Position numbers and translations under genes: made by a program
Notes under the pieces: model-generated
Databases searched by the model: none
What the model was told of the DNA's origin: nothing
The model's input: only the letters and a program-made list of their open reading frames with translations
Shown here: one piece after another, positions 56,981-64,000 of the stretch
How the letters are laid out: the number at the start of each line of letters is the position of its first letter
Numbering within the stretch: the first letter of the stretch is position 1
Assembly (NCBI GenBank): GCA_963826035.1
Contig: CAWGVZ010000010.1
Location: 1,612,001-1,676,000, forward strand
Source of the DNA: Actinophytocola sp963826035
Lineage (GTDB): Bacteria > Actinomycetota > Actinomycetes > Mycobacteriales > Pseudonocardiaceae
DNA length: 64,000 nt
Direction: 5' to 3'

Positions 56981-57523
56981 ATGCGGGCGCAACGCGTTGA
57001 CGCGCAGGCCAACCGCGTCCGCATCCTGGACGTCGCGGAAGAGGTGTTCGGCAAGGGCGGCGAGGCCGCGTCGACCGAGGAGGTGGCGCGCCTGGCCGGG
57101 GTGGGCATCGCCACGGTGTTCCGCCACTTCCCCACGAAGGCGGCGCTGCTGCAGGCCGTTCTCGTCCGGCGGTTCGATCGCCTGCGCGAGCAGGCCGAGG
57201 CGTTGCTCGACAGCCCGGATCCCGCGTTCTTCGACTTCTTCCGCCACCTGGTGGCCGACGCGGCAACGAAGATCGCGATCGGCGGGGCGCTGGTCGACGC
57301 GGGCGGTGACCGTGACGGCGAGGCCGCCCGGGCGTCGTCGTCGCTGCGCCGGGCGGTCGGCGCTCTTCTCCTGCAGGCCCAACAGGCCGGCGCCGTCCGG
57401 CACGATGTCGAACTGCCCGAGGTCTACGCCTTGCTGGTCGCCACCGCGCACACCGACGTCGACGACCAGGTAAAAGCTCGGGCGCTCGCCATCGTCATCG
57501 ACGGTCTCGCGCCGCGCCCGTAA
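56981..57523 (+). CDS. TetR-family repressor
   Basis: A 180-residue regulator. The N-terminal domain has RVRILDVAEEVFGKGGEAAS, then TEEVARLAGVGIATVFRHFP and TKAALLQAVLVRRFD, an unusually clear TetR helix-turn-helix. The C-terminal ligand domain is of the SbtR-like type (RRAVGALLLQAQQAGAVRHD, VYALLVATAHTD). ATG at 56981 has GGGAGGG five bases upstream. It lies 20 bases from a 45-bp nested palindrome shared with the divergent SnoaL-like gene, so autoregulation plus control of that gene is the simplest model. Confidence 0.9.
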   Translation: MRAQRVDAQANRVRILDVAEEVFGKGGEAASTEEVARLAGVGIATVFRHFPTKAALLQAVLVRRFDRLREQAEALLDSPDPAFFDFFRHLVADAATKIAIGGALVDAGGDRDGEAARASSSLRRAVGALLLQAQQAGAVRHDVELPEVYALLVATAHTDVDDQVKARALAIVIDGLAPRP

Positions 57524-57528
57524 CGAAC

Positions 57529-57565
57529 TATGCCCGTGCACCGGCTGGTCCGGTGCACGGGCATA
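57529..57565. terminator. Perfect 15-bp bidirectional terminator hairpin
   Basis: TATGCCCGTGCACCG (57529-57543) and CGGTGCACGGGCATA (57551-57565) pair perfectly around a 7-base loop, between the TetR gene and the convergent DoxX-like gene. Confidence 0.85.
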
Positions 57566-57582
57566 CCCCCAGTCGCGGGTGT

Positions 57583-58065
57583 TCAGCGGACCCGCTTCCG
57601 GCCGTAGATCACCATGATCGCGCTGAGCAGGATCAGGTTCTTGATCACGAACTCACCCTCGGTGGTCAGCATGAACAGGTTGCCGTCCTGGAAGGTGACC
57701 TCCGGCTGGGTGACCAGCGCCAGGAACGTGCCGACCAGGTGCGCGAACAGGATGGGCAGGACGACACGCAGTCCCTTGTTGGCCAGCAGCGCCGCGCCGA
57801 GCGCGACCTCGACCACGCCGAGGAACGGCACGAACCAGGCGCCGCTGACGCCAGGAATCCAGTTGACCGTGTTGGCCACGAACTCGCCGACCGGGGTGTC
57901 GTTGGTGATCTTCAGGGCGCCGAACCACAGGAAAGTGATGGCGAGCGTGATCCGCAGTGCCGGGATCCCGAAGCGGCCGGCGATCCCGGCGGCGGCGTGC
58001 TCGGCGTTCTCGATGCGGTCCCGCAGGGTGGTCCGGATCTCGGGAAGTCGTTCGGTGGTGGTCAT
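57583..58065 (-). CDS. DoxX-like membrane protein
   Basis: A 160-residue membrane protein with four helices: PALRITLAITFLWFGALKIT, PGVSGAWFVPFLGVVEVALG, VVLPILFAHLVGTFLALVTQ and VIKNLILLSAIMVIYG. The G.LKI motif after helix one and the GV.E..LG motif in helix two are typical of DoxX/YkgB-type small membrane proteins, some of which act in redox or stress responses. ATG at 58065 has GGAG nine bases upstream. It is convergent with the TetR gene across a strong terminator and stands alone. Confidence 0.82.
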   Translation of the reverse strand: MTTTERLPEIRTTLRDRIENAEHAAAGIAGRFGIPALRITLAITFLWFGALKITNDTPVGEFVANTVNWIPGVSGAWFVPFLGVVEVALGAALLANKGLRVVLPILFAHLVGTFLALVTQPEVTFQDGNLFMLTTEGEFVIKNLILLSAIMVIYGRKRVR

Positions 58066-58425
58066 GGTGTCGATCTCCTCTCGTTCTGCACAAAGACTGG
58101 CGTGTGAGAGGAGGGAAAGCGTCGCCCCAGCGAAGGCATCTGCCCTGCGTAGCTGGGGTAAGCGGGCGGCTGCGTCGTACGCCGGGGAACGTCGCCGCCG
58201 GTCGTCGTCTCGACGCCGCCGGACGTAGGGGTCGCCGGGCATGCATACGCCGGGGGGATGACATCGACGGCGCTCACCGGCCGTTTCGTCGCTGGTCTGT
58301 TGCCCATCCCGGGAGCGCTGAGGTAAGTACTGAGCGCGCGGCTGGCCGCGGACTTCTGCGTCGAGGCTCGTACCAGGAGACTCGAGACTCGCGCAAGGCG
58401 CAGCGAGCCCACGATCGGATGAACA

Positions 58426-58452
58426 CCGATTGAATGGTCCATTCAATCGGTA
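58426..58452. promoter_or_regulatory. Perfect 27-bp palindrome, TetR-type
   Basis: ACCGATTGAATGG-T-CCATTCAATCGGT. The GAATGG.CCATTC core is a common TetR-operator pattern. No intact regulator is adjacent; decayed coding sequence lies just downstream. The rest of 58066-58490 shows no gene I can support. Confidence 0.6.
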
Positions 58453-58497
58453 GGGGGCCCCCTGATTTCAATTCTACCGGGCAGGTCCGACATTTTC

Positions 58498-58692
58498 GGG
58501 CGATGCCCTCGGCTTCCAGTCGACCCCGGAGGAGCTACTCAACCTCGGGGCGATCGGCGGCGGGTCGACGATCCGGGAGATCGTGCTGGACTCGGCATTC
58601 CTGAGCGCGGCCGCAACCGCGGCGACCTGCAACGAGCGGGCGAAGTCGTGCTGGGCATGCTGGAAACGTGCCGCCAGAACGGCCTCATCTAG
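58498..58692 (+). pseudogene. Short remnant of an unidentified gene
   Basis: One frame reads FQSTPEELLNLGAIGGGSTI, then REIVLDSAFLSAAATA. After a frame change near 58615-58622 another reads GDLQRAGEVVLGMLETCRQN, then GLI and TAG at 58690-58692. Codon-like composition and the smooth continuation suggest the tail of a real gene that lost its front and gained a frameshift. I do not recognise the family. Confidence 0.4.
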
Positions 58693-58715
58693 CTGTACCT
58701 GGCGACCGCGAGGCT

Positions 58716-59225
58716 TCAGTGAGGGCCGAGAAAGATCAATCCGAATACGACTAGCGCCATCAGGATGACCAACAACACGGCCCCGATGGTGAAGACGGTC
58801 GCGAGCACGGGGCTGTCCCCGACGGGTTTGAAATCTCGTTCGGACAGCAGTCCGGGATACTCCTCGTCGAACTCCGTCGGCTTGACGAAGTCGGGCCGGT
58901 CCGTCAACGGGCTCGTACCACCGGGACCGTTCCCGGAATGTGGCTTGGTGACGATGCCCGGAAAGTCCGTCACCGGCACGTCTAATGCGATGACGAACTG
59001 GTTCATCTCCTCCGGCGGGTACACATCGCCACGTAGTCGCAGCAGCAGTCCGCCATCCCGGTCGAGCACGAACACGTGCTGGCGCATTCCCGGCCAGAAT
59101 ATCGCTGAGACCACGCTGCCCACCTCGGACCTCGGATGCATCTGCGGGCTGCCCCGCCCCGCCAGACCGAATTCCGTGTCCGTGAGCACGACAGGTCTTC
59201 GGCCGTACGTCGCACGAATTGTCAT
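58716..59225 (-). CDS. Hypothetical protein with C-terminal membrane anchor
   Basis: 169 residues. The first ~90 look like a soluble, beta-rich domain (MTIRATYGRRPVVLTDTEFG, QHVFVLDRDGGLLLRLRGDV, MNQFVIALDVPVTDFPG). A Pro/Asp/Glu-rich linker follows, then one hydrophobic helix at the C-terminus (LATVFTIGAVLLVILMALVV). The layout suggests a tail-anchored protein with a PH-like sensory or scaffold domain on the cytosolic side. I know no function. ATG at 59225 is preferred over an upstream GTG. It is downstream of the malonate genes on the same strand with a 29-base gap. Confidence 0.6.
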   Translation of the reverse strand: MTIRATYGRRPVVLTDTEFGLAGRGSPQMHPRSEVGSVVSAIFWPGMRQHVFVLDRDGGLLLRLRGDVYPPEEMNQFVIALDVPVTDFPGIVTKPHSGNGPGGTSPLTDRPDFVKPTEFDEEYPGLLSERDFKPVGDSPVLATVFTIGAVLLVILMALVVFGLIFLGPH

Positions 59226-59254
59226 CAACGGTCTCTTCGTCACAGCTGTCGATC

Positions 59255-60490
59255 TTATCCGACGATCCCCTGGACCAGGCCCAACTTCAGCAGGTCCGTG
59301 GGCCGTAGGTGCAACCGGTCCGCCAGCTCGCGCACCTCCGATGACGGTCGCTTCAGGATCGCCGTCGCCAACTCTGGGGCTATTACCGAAAAGTATGCGT
59401 CCGGGGTGATCCACAGACGGTCCGCCGAGCACAGGGCCAGCGCACCACCCGAGCCGCCCTCCCCGATCACCAGCGTGGTGACCGGCACCCGCGCCGCCGC
59501 GATCGTCGCGAACAGTTCGGCTATCGCCGGGCCGAGGCCGGCCCGCTCGGCGTCCGGGGAAGCCGCCGCCCCGGGAGTGTCCACCAGCGTCAGCACCGGC
59601 AGTCCCAACCGGTCGGCCAGGCGGATCAGTCGCGTCGCCGTGCGGTATCCGGCCGGTGTGGTCGCCGTCCCTGTCTGCGCGGCATACGCCACCGCCCGCC
59701 CGCCCCGCCGGCCGATCCCGCACAACATCCCGTCGTCCACCCCGCCCGCCCGGTCACCGCGGACCGCCAGCCGCGAGGAAAAGTAGTCGTCCAGATAGGC
59801 CTGCGCCCGAGGCCGCGCCGCCGACCGGGCCTGGGTCACCGCGTGCCAACCGTCGCCGGGAGAGGCGGTACCCAGCGCACGGGGCACCTCCGCCGGGCCC
59901 GGCCACGAACTGGTCAAGTGGATGAGCCACTCAGCCACTCGTCCGGTCAGGGACTCCAGCGACACCACCTCGTCCACGTTGCCCGCCGCCAGCTGGCCCT
60001 CGGCCGTGTACGCGGGATGGTCGACCGCCCGCACCCGCCGCCCGGCGAACGCCACCTGCGCGCCCGACACCGCCAGCACCACGTCCGCCGCCGCGCCGAG
60101 CGACGCCCACACGCCACCCGTGGTCGGATCGTGCAGCACCGCGAGGTGCGGCAGACCGGCCGCCCGCAGCAGCACCGCCTCCCGCGCGATCAACTGCAGC
60201 TGCCGCAACGAAAGCATGCCCTCCTGCATCCGCGTCCCGCCGGTCGCGAGCAGCGAGACCACCGGCAGCCGGGCCCCGCGCGCCTCGGCGAACGCGCTGG
60301 TGATCAGCGCGCCCGTGCCCGTTCCCACCGAACCGCCGAGATAGCCGAACTCGAAGCGGATCACCATGGCGTCGTGGCCGCCGAACGTGTCCCGCCCGCA
60401 GACCACCGATTCCGTGGTGCCCGTCCGCTCCACGGACCTGGCACGAGAATCGCCGTAGCCCGGCCAGTTCAGCGGGCCGTCGTCAAGCAC
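59255..60490 (-). CDS. AccD/AccA-fused carboxyltransferase of the malonate cluster
   Basis: A 411-residue crotonase-fold carboxyltransferase. The N-terminal half (beta-like) has FEFGYLGGSVGTGTGALITS, PVVSLLATGGTRMQEGMLSL and HDPTTGGVWASLGAAADVVL. The C-terminal half (alpha-like) has LPVLTLVDTPGAAASPDAER and VTTLVIGEGGSGGALALCSA. It lacks the zinc finger of AccD. No biotin carboxylase or carrier gene is nearby, so it may act on malonyl-CoA or malonyl groups as malonate decarboxylase MdcD/E subunits do; that is inference. GTG at 60490 overlaps the MatB gene end by eight bases. Confidence 0.8.
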   Translation of the reverse strand: MLDDGPLNWPGYGDSRARSVERTGTTESVVCGRDTFGGHDAMVIRFEFGYLGGSVGTGTGALITSAFAEARGARLPVVSLLATGGTRMQEGMLSLRQLQLIAREAVLLRAAGLPHLAVLHDPTTGGVWASLGAAADVVLAVSGAQVAFAGRRVRAVDHPAYTAEGQLAAGNVDEVVSLESLTGRVAEWLIHLTSSWPGPAEVPRALGTASPGDGWHAVTQARSAARPRAQAYLDDYFSSRLAVRGDRAGGVDDGMLCGIGRRGGRAVAYAAQTGTATTPAGYRTATRLIRLADRLGLPVLTLVDTPGAAASPDAERAGLGPAIAELFATIAAARVPVTTLVIGEGGSGGALALCSADRLWITPDAYFSVIAPELATAILKRPSSEVRELADRLHLRPTDLLKLGLVQGIVG

Positions 60491-61937
60491 GGAGGTCCCG
60501 TTTCACGACCTTGCCCATGTCGTTGCGCGGCAAGGACTTCAGGAAGTGGACCACCCGCGGGCGCTTGTGCGGCGCGAGTAACCGGGCGACGTGGTCGGCC
60601 AGCTCGTCGGCCGGCGGCGCGGCGCCGTCGGGCACCACCCATGCCACGATCCGCTCGCCGAGATCGTCGTCCGGCTCGCCGGTGACCGCGACCTCGGCCA
60701 CGCCCGGGTGCTCCAGCAGCGCGTTCTCGATCTCGCCGGCGCCGATCTTGTAGCCGCCGCTCTTGATCAGGTCGGTGGCCCGCCGGCCGACGATGCGGAC
60801 GTACCCGTCGGCGTCGCGCACGGCCATGTCGCCCGTGCGGAACCAGCCGTCGCGCAGGACGGCGTCCGTCGCATCAGGACGGTTGAGGTAGCCGAGGAAC
60901 AGGTTGGGGCCGCGGACCTCGATCTCGCCGACGGATTCGTTGTCCTCGAACGGAACGCCCGCGTCGTCGACCAGCCGCAGCTCGACGCCCGGCAGCGGTG
61001 GCCCTACCGCCCCGGGTCGCCGGTCGCCGGACGCGCGGACGCTGCAGTTCATGAGCGTCTCGGTCATGCCGTAGCGCTCGACCACCCGCTGGCCGGTCGC
61101 CGCGGCGATCCGCTCGTGGTCGGTGGCGGGCAGCGCGGCCGACCCGGAGACCAGAAGCCGCGCGGTGCCGATGGCCGCCGCCAGCCGCGGGTCGGCCTCA
61201 CAGTCGGCGGCGAGCCGGTGGTACATGGTCGGCACGCCGAACAGCATGGTCCCGCCGGTCGCCAGTTCGGCGGCGGCCGCCTCGCTGGAGAAGCGACCGA
61301 GGTGACGCAACGTCCCGCCGCGCCGCAGCGGCCCGACCATCCCGAGGATCAGCCCGTGGACGTGGAAGAGCGGCAGCCCGTGCACGAGAACGTCGGTGTC
61401 GGTCCAGGCCCACACCTCGGCGAGATCGTCCAAATTGGACGCCACCGCGCGGCGCGGCAGGACCACTCCCTTGGGCGGCCCGGTGGTTCCGGAGGTGTAG
61501 ACGATGAAAGCAGGCGCCTCAGGCGGCGGCCCGACACCGAGATCGCGGTTCCCGACACCGAGATCGCGGTTCCCGACCGACCCAGCCACGCGTACCAGGG
61601 TGCGGGGCAGGGCGGCGAGCGCGGCCGGCAACTCCACTTCCGGCGCCGCCAACACCAGGTCCGGAGTGCTGTCCGCTAGGATATGGGCCAACTCCCGCCC
61701 ACCGATCTTCGGGTTCAGCGGCACGATCGGCACCCCGGCCGTGAGGGCCGCGACCACCGCCACGCACGTTTCCATGGTCGGCGTCGCCCACACGGCCACC
61801 CGCGTCCGCCCGGCCAGGTCTGCGGCCAACCGCCCGGTCAGCGAAGCCAGCTCGCCATAGGTGAGCGCGGTCCTGCCGAAACGTAGCGCCTCTCGGTCAT
61901 TGCCGAGCACCAGTTCGGGTAGCAGACGCGGTTCCAT
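60483..61937 (-). CDS. matB: Malonyl-CoA synthetase
   Basis: A 484-residue AMP-binding ligase that makes malonyl-CoA from malonate, ATP and CoA. It has ALRFGRTALTYGELASLTGR, AVWATPTMETCVAVVAAL, PLNPKIGGRELAHILADS, P-loop IVYTSGTTGPPKG (145-157), LPLFHVHGLILGMVGPLRRG, MLFGVPTMYHRLA, YGMTETLMNCSVRASGDRR, DGWFRTGDMAVRDADGYVRI and the acetylatable Lys in PRNDMGKVVKRDL. From memory it is very close to Streptomyces MatB. Residues 122-136 (GNRDLGV twice) are encoded by two perfect 21-bp repeats (61533-61574), an insertion in a variable loop just before the P-loop. ATG at 61937 is the start. Confidence 0.93.
   Translation of the reverse strand: MEPRLLPELVLGNDREALRFGRTALTYGELASLTGRLAADLAGRTRVAVWATPTMETCVAVVAALTAGVPIVPLNPKIGGRELAHILADSTPDLVLAAPEVELPAALAALPRTLVRVAGSVGNRDLGVGNRDLGVGPPPEAPAFIVYTSGTTGPPKGVVLPRRAVASNLDDLAEVWAWTDTDVLVHGLPLFHVHGLILGMVGPLRRGGTLRHLGRFSSEAAAAELATGGTMLFGVPTMYHRLAADCEADPRLAAAIGTARLLVSGSAALPATDHERIAAATGQRVVERYGMTETLMNCSVRASGDRRPGAVGPPLPGVELRLVDDAGVPFEDNESVGEIEVRGPNLFLGYLNRPDATDAVLRDGWFRTGDMAVRDADGYVRIVGRRATDLIKSGGYKIGAGEIENALLEHPGVAEVAVTGEPDDDLGERIVAWVVPDGAAPPADELADHVARLLAPHKRPRVVHFLKSLPRNDMGKVVKRDLRA
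61533..61574. repeat. Two 21-bp repeat units in frame inside matB
   Basis: GACACCGAGATCGCGGTTCCC occurs twice back to back (61533-61553, 61554-61574). The same words fill the intergenic array at 3452-4008. As 21 is divisible by three, the reading frame is kept. Confidence 0.9.
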
Positions 61938-61947
61938 ACTCTCCCTC

Positions 61948-63222
61948 TCAGCCCCAGCCGGGCACGACGAACACGAGCCAGGCGATCAGCGGCGCGACTG
62001 CCACCACTATCCCGCCGTACACCAACAACTGCCGGAAGAACCGGTCACGATCGACGTCCTTCGCGTTCGCCAGCACCAGCGCGCCGTTCGTGGAGAACGG
62101 GCTCACGTCGACCATCGTGGCCGACACGGCAAGCGCGGCGATCATGCCGATCGGTCCGATCGTGCCCTGCGCGAGGAACGGCACGGCGAGCGGGATCAGC
62201 GCACCCATCAGCCCCACGGACGACGCGAACGCCGACACGATCCCGCCGATGTAACACAGCAGCAGCGCGGCGAGCAGCGGCACGCCGACGTCGCTCACCG
62301 CGTTGCCGACGTAGTCAATGGTGCCGATCTCCTGCAGTACCGCCACATACGTGAGCACACCGCAGATCAACAGCACGGTCGGCCAGGTGATCTCGTTGAC
62401 CGCCTTGCGGCTGCTCGACGGCCACAGCACGCTCAGGACGACCGCGACCGTGATGGCCGTGAGGCCGGCGTCCAGGTCGAACACCAGGGTGCACACGATG
62501 AGCGCCATCAGCCCGAAGAGCGTGGCCGCCTTGGGCAGGTCGAGTGGTATCCGCTGCTCGTGCGGGAGCGGGTCCTCGGCCGGTTCGTCTCCTGCGCCAA
62601 CGCGAACCAGTTGGCGGCGGCGCAGTTTCGTGCCGCCGAGTACCACGAACAGGACGGCCGCGATCGCGGTGTTCATGCCGAGGCTGGCGAGGAAGAGCGT
62701 GACCGGGCTGCTCTCGAGGCCCTCGGTCTCGACGATGCCGTTCACGATGGAGCCGTACACGCTGATCGGCGAGAACCCGCCGCCCTGCGCGCCGTGCACG
62801 ACCATGGCGCCCATCAGCAGGGGGCTGATATTGTAGCGGGCGGCGAAACCGAGTGCGATCGGCGCGACGATGGCGCAGGCCGCCGGGCTCACCGCGCCGA
62901 TGGCCGTCAGCGCGCCGGTGATCACGAACATCACCCACGGGATCAGCGCGATCCGCCCGCCCACCAGGCGCACAGCGGCGGCCACCAGCCAATCGGTGGT
63001 GCCGTTCGCTCTCGCGATGGCGAACAGGTAAGTCACGCCGACGAGCACCACGAAGATGGAGCCCGGGAAGCCGGCGAAGATCCCGTCGGCGTCGAGCCCG
63101 CCGGCGAGCGTGCCGACCAGGAACGCGCCGGCGAAGGCGAGCGCACCCATGTTCACGGACAACGTCGTGGCGATCACGAAGATCACCACGAGAGCGAGGA
63201 TCGAGATCAGCTCAGCGGACAC
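61948..63222 (-). CDS. matC: MatC-like malonate/dicarboxylate transporter
   Basis: A 424-residue membrane protein with 11-12 helices of the MatC/CitMHS (ion transporter) superfamily. It has ILALVVIFVIATTLSVNMGA, GSIFVVLVGVTYLFAIARAN (MatC_N signature), GAVSPAACAIVAPIALGFAA, VHGAQGGGFSPISVYGSIVN and ATMVDVSPFSTNGALVLANA. The paired GGFSPISVYG and DVSPFSTNGA re-entrant motifs are typical of the superfamily. GTG at 63222 has GGAGG six bases upstream. It precedes matB by ten bases and is divergent from the GntR gene, the standard mat layout of regulator-transporter-synthetase. Confidence 0.88.
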   Translation of the reverse strand: MSAELISILALVVIFVIATTLSVNMGALAFAGAFLVGTLAGGLDADGIFAGFPGSIFVVLVGVTYLFAIARANGTTDWLVAAAVRLVGGRIALIPWVMFVITGALTAIGAVSPAACAIVAPIALGFAARYNISPLLMGAMVVHGAQGGGFSPISVYGSIVNGIVETEGLESSPVTLFLASLGMNTAIAAVLFVVLGGTKLRRRQLVRVGAGDEPAEDPLPHEQRIPLDLPKAATLFGLMALIVCTLVFDLDAGLTAITVAVVLSVLWPSSSRKAVNEITWPTVLLICGVLTYVAVLQEIGTIDYVGNAVSDVGVPLLAALLLCYIGGIVSAFASSVGLMGALIPLAVPFLAQGTIGPIGMIAALAVSATMVDVSPFSTNGALVLANAKDVDRDRFFRQLLVYGGIVVAVAPLIAWLVFVVPGWG

Positions 63223-63278
63223 GACCGTCCTCCTTGACGCCGAGTCACTGGATCAGTGGCTGAGTGGACTAGTGGACT

Positions 63279-63349
63279 AGTGGCTCAGCCACTTTGAGCG
63301 CGAGGCGAGTGGTCTGTCAAGACCAAAGTGGTAAAGTGGCTCAGCCACT
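63279..63349. promoter_or_regulatory. Two AGTGGCTCAGCCACT operators
   Basis: The perfect 15-bp palindrome occurs at 63279-63293 and 63335-63349, 56 bp apart, with extra CTAGTGG/AGTGGCTGAGTGG half words upstream. They lie between matC and the divergent GntR gene and are probably its binding sites. Confidence 0.75.
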
Positions 63350-63368
63350 AGTCCTGTGGGGGTGTGTA

Positions 63369-64000
63369 GTGCCGGAGGCGCTGAGCCGGGTAAACCGGGC
63401 GAAGCTGTACGAGCAGGTGCTCGATCGCATCAAGGCGCATGTCGAGGATGCGGGGCTGCGGGCGGGCGACAAGCTGCCGGGTGAGCGTGAGCTGGCCGAG
63501 CGGCTGGGCGTGAGCCGGGCGTCGATCAAGCAGGCGATCGTGGTGCTCGAGGTGCAGGGCCTGCTGGAGTCGCGTCACGGCGGCGGCACGTACCTGCGCA
63601 GCGATCGCCTGGATGTCGAACCGGTCGACGAGCTGGTGGCCAGGCGCAGCAGGTTGCCGGAGGTGTTGGAGGCGCGGGAAGCGCTGGAGACCAAGCTCGC
63701 CGAGCTGGCCGCGCAACGCCGCACGAAGGTCGACCTGGACGCGATCGACGCGGCGCTGGAGTACATGCGCGCGGAGATCAAGCGCGGCGAACACGGCATC
63801 GAGGGCGATCGCCGCTTCCACGAGGCGGTGACGAAGGCGGCCGACAGCAGCCTGCTGGCCGAGTTCATGCGCTCGATAGCCCCGCAGATAGCCGAGAGCC
63901 GCAACGAGTCACTCCGTCAGCCGGGCCGACCGCCCCGCTCGCTGGTCCAGCACCACAAGATCGCCGACGCCATCCGGATGAGCGACCCGAAGGCCGCGGC
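63369..64000 (+). CDS. matR: GntR/FadR-family regulator of the malonate genes, partial
   Basis: 210 residues are visible before the right edge. The N-terminal winged helix is KLYEQVLDRIKAHVEDAGLR, then KLPGERELAERLGVSRASIK and QGLLESRHGGGTYLRSD. The FadR-type FCD domain follows, with LPEVLEAREALETKLAELAA, EGDRRFHEAVTKAADSSLLA (metal-site region) and LVQHHKIADAIRM. GTG at 63369 is the start. It is divergent from the matC-matB-carboxyltransferase operon across two perfect palindromes. By analogy with MatR it would be a malonate-responsive repressor or activator; that is inference. Confidence 0.87.
   Translation, partial: MPEALSRVNRAKLYEQVLDRIKAHVEDAGLRAGDKLPGERELAERLGVSRASIKQAIVVLEVQGLLESRHGGGTYLRSDRLDVEPVDELVARRSRLPEVLEAREALETKLAELAAQRRTKVDLDAIDAALEYMRAEIKRGEHGIEGDRRFHEAVTKAADSSLLAEFMRSIAPQIAESRNESLRQPGRPPRSLVQHHKIADAIRMSDPKAA

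Noticed and set aside
58062..58442. A 126-codon minus-strand frame beginning inside the 27-bp palindrome
   Set aside because: It has no ribosome site, no domain and biased composition; the palindrome is better read as an operator.
63241..63300. Repeated CTAGTGG words as a plasmid-type iteron array
   Set aside because: There are only a few copies, in a divergent promoter next to a GntR gene, and no replication gene; operator half-sites explain them better.

Overview
The window is high-GC actinomycete DNA. Signs are pervasive GTG/TTG starts, 1-4 base stop/start overlaps inside operons, XRE-DUF5753/DUF397 regulator pairs, an F420-type (LLM) oxidoreductase and SARP/LuxR-class ATPase regulators. 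Gene content fits a soil actinobacterium, probably Pseudonocardiaceae; that family placement is inference. No rRNA, tRNA or CRISPR array was seen.

Layout. 1-3.3 kb: oxalate catabolism (formyl-CoA:oxalate CoA-transferase running off the left edge, a ThDP oxalyl-CoA decarboxylase/2-hydroxyacyl-CoA lyase) divergent from a ketopantoate-reductase-like gene, with related palindromes between them. 3.4-4.0 kb: a 21-bp degenerate tandem array. 4.0-15.8 kb: a LuxR ATPase regulator, a DHFR-like reductase, a DrrAB-type exporter with an FMN reductase and a lipocalin-like protein, a long 22-bp tandem array, a large AAA regulator and an alpha/beta hydrolase behind two copper-repressor-like palindromes. 15.9-18.8 kb: cysteine dioxygenase plus rhodanese, then a DUF397/XRE cassette. 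18.87-20.42 kb: a complete insertion sequence with inverted repeats and a target duplication.

21.9-33.3 kb is the metabolic core, for hydroxylated aromatic acids. A leftward operon pcaI-pcaJ-pcaH-pcaG-iclR faces a rightward operon encoding an ABC importer (lipoprotein, permease, a decayed chimeric third permease, permease, ATPase), an aldehyde dehydrogenase, 4-hydroxybenzoate 3-hydroxylase (PobA) and a MetE-like methyltransferase. The logic is to import an aromatic acid or aldehyde, oxidise it to the 4-hydroxybenzoate/protocatechuate level, cleave protocatechuate (PcaHG) and activate 3-oxoadipate with CoA (PcaIJ). pcaB, pcaC/D/L and pcaF are not in this window.

33.3-47.7 kb is accessory DNA: ~210-bp noncoding repeats, a Phd/VapC toxin-antitoxin pair, TetR/hydrolase genes, sugar isomerase/epimerase/MFS genes, phosphatase/SDR/AraC genes, a lower-GC gene for a putative membrane-inserting protein with a beta-trefoil-like C-terminus, an Asp/Glu-racemase-fold protein lacking both usual cysteines, and a frameshifted F420 oxidoreductase. 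47.7-51.1 kb: a four-gene ABC exporter operon. 51.2-58.7 kb: a decayed XRE gene with a surviving DUF397 gene, an HpcH/HpaI aldolase, an MBL-fold hydrolase, an MFS exporter, and a TetR gene behind a nested palindrome. 59.2-64 kb: a malonate-use cluster (GntR regulator, MatC-like transporter, MatB malonyl-CoA synthetase, AccD/AccA-fused carboxyltransferase).

The least expected feature is the recurrence of short tandem repeats with periods of 21 or 22 bp, mostly intergenic near gene 3' ends. One 21-bp word also sits in frame inside matB.
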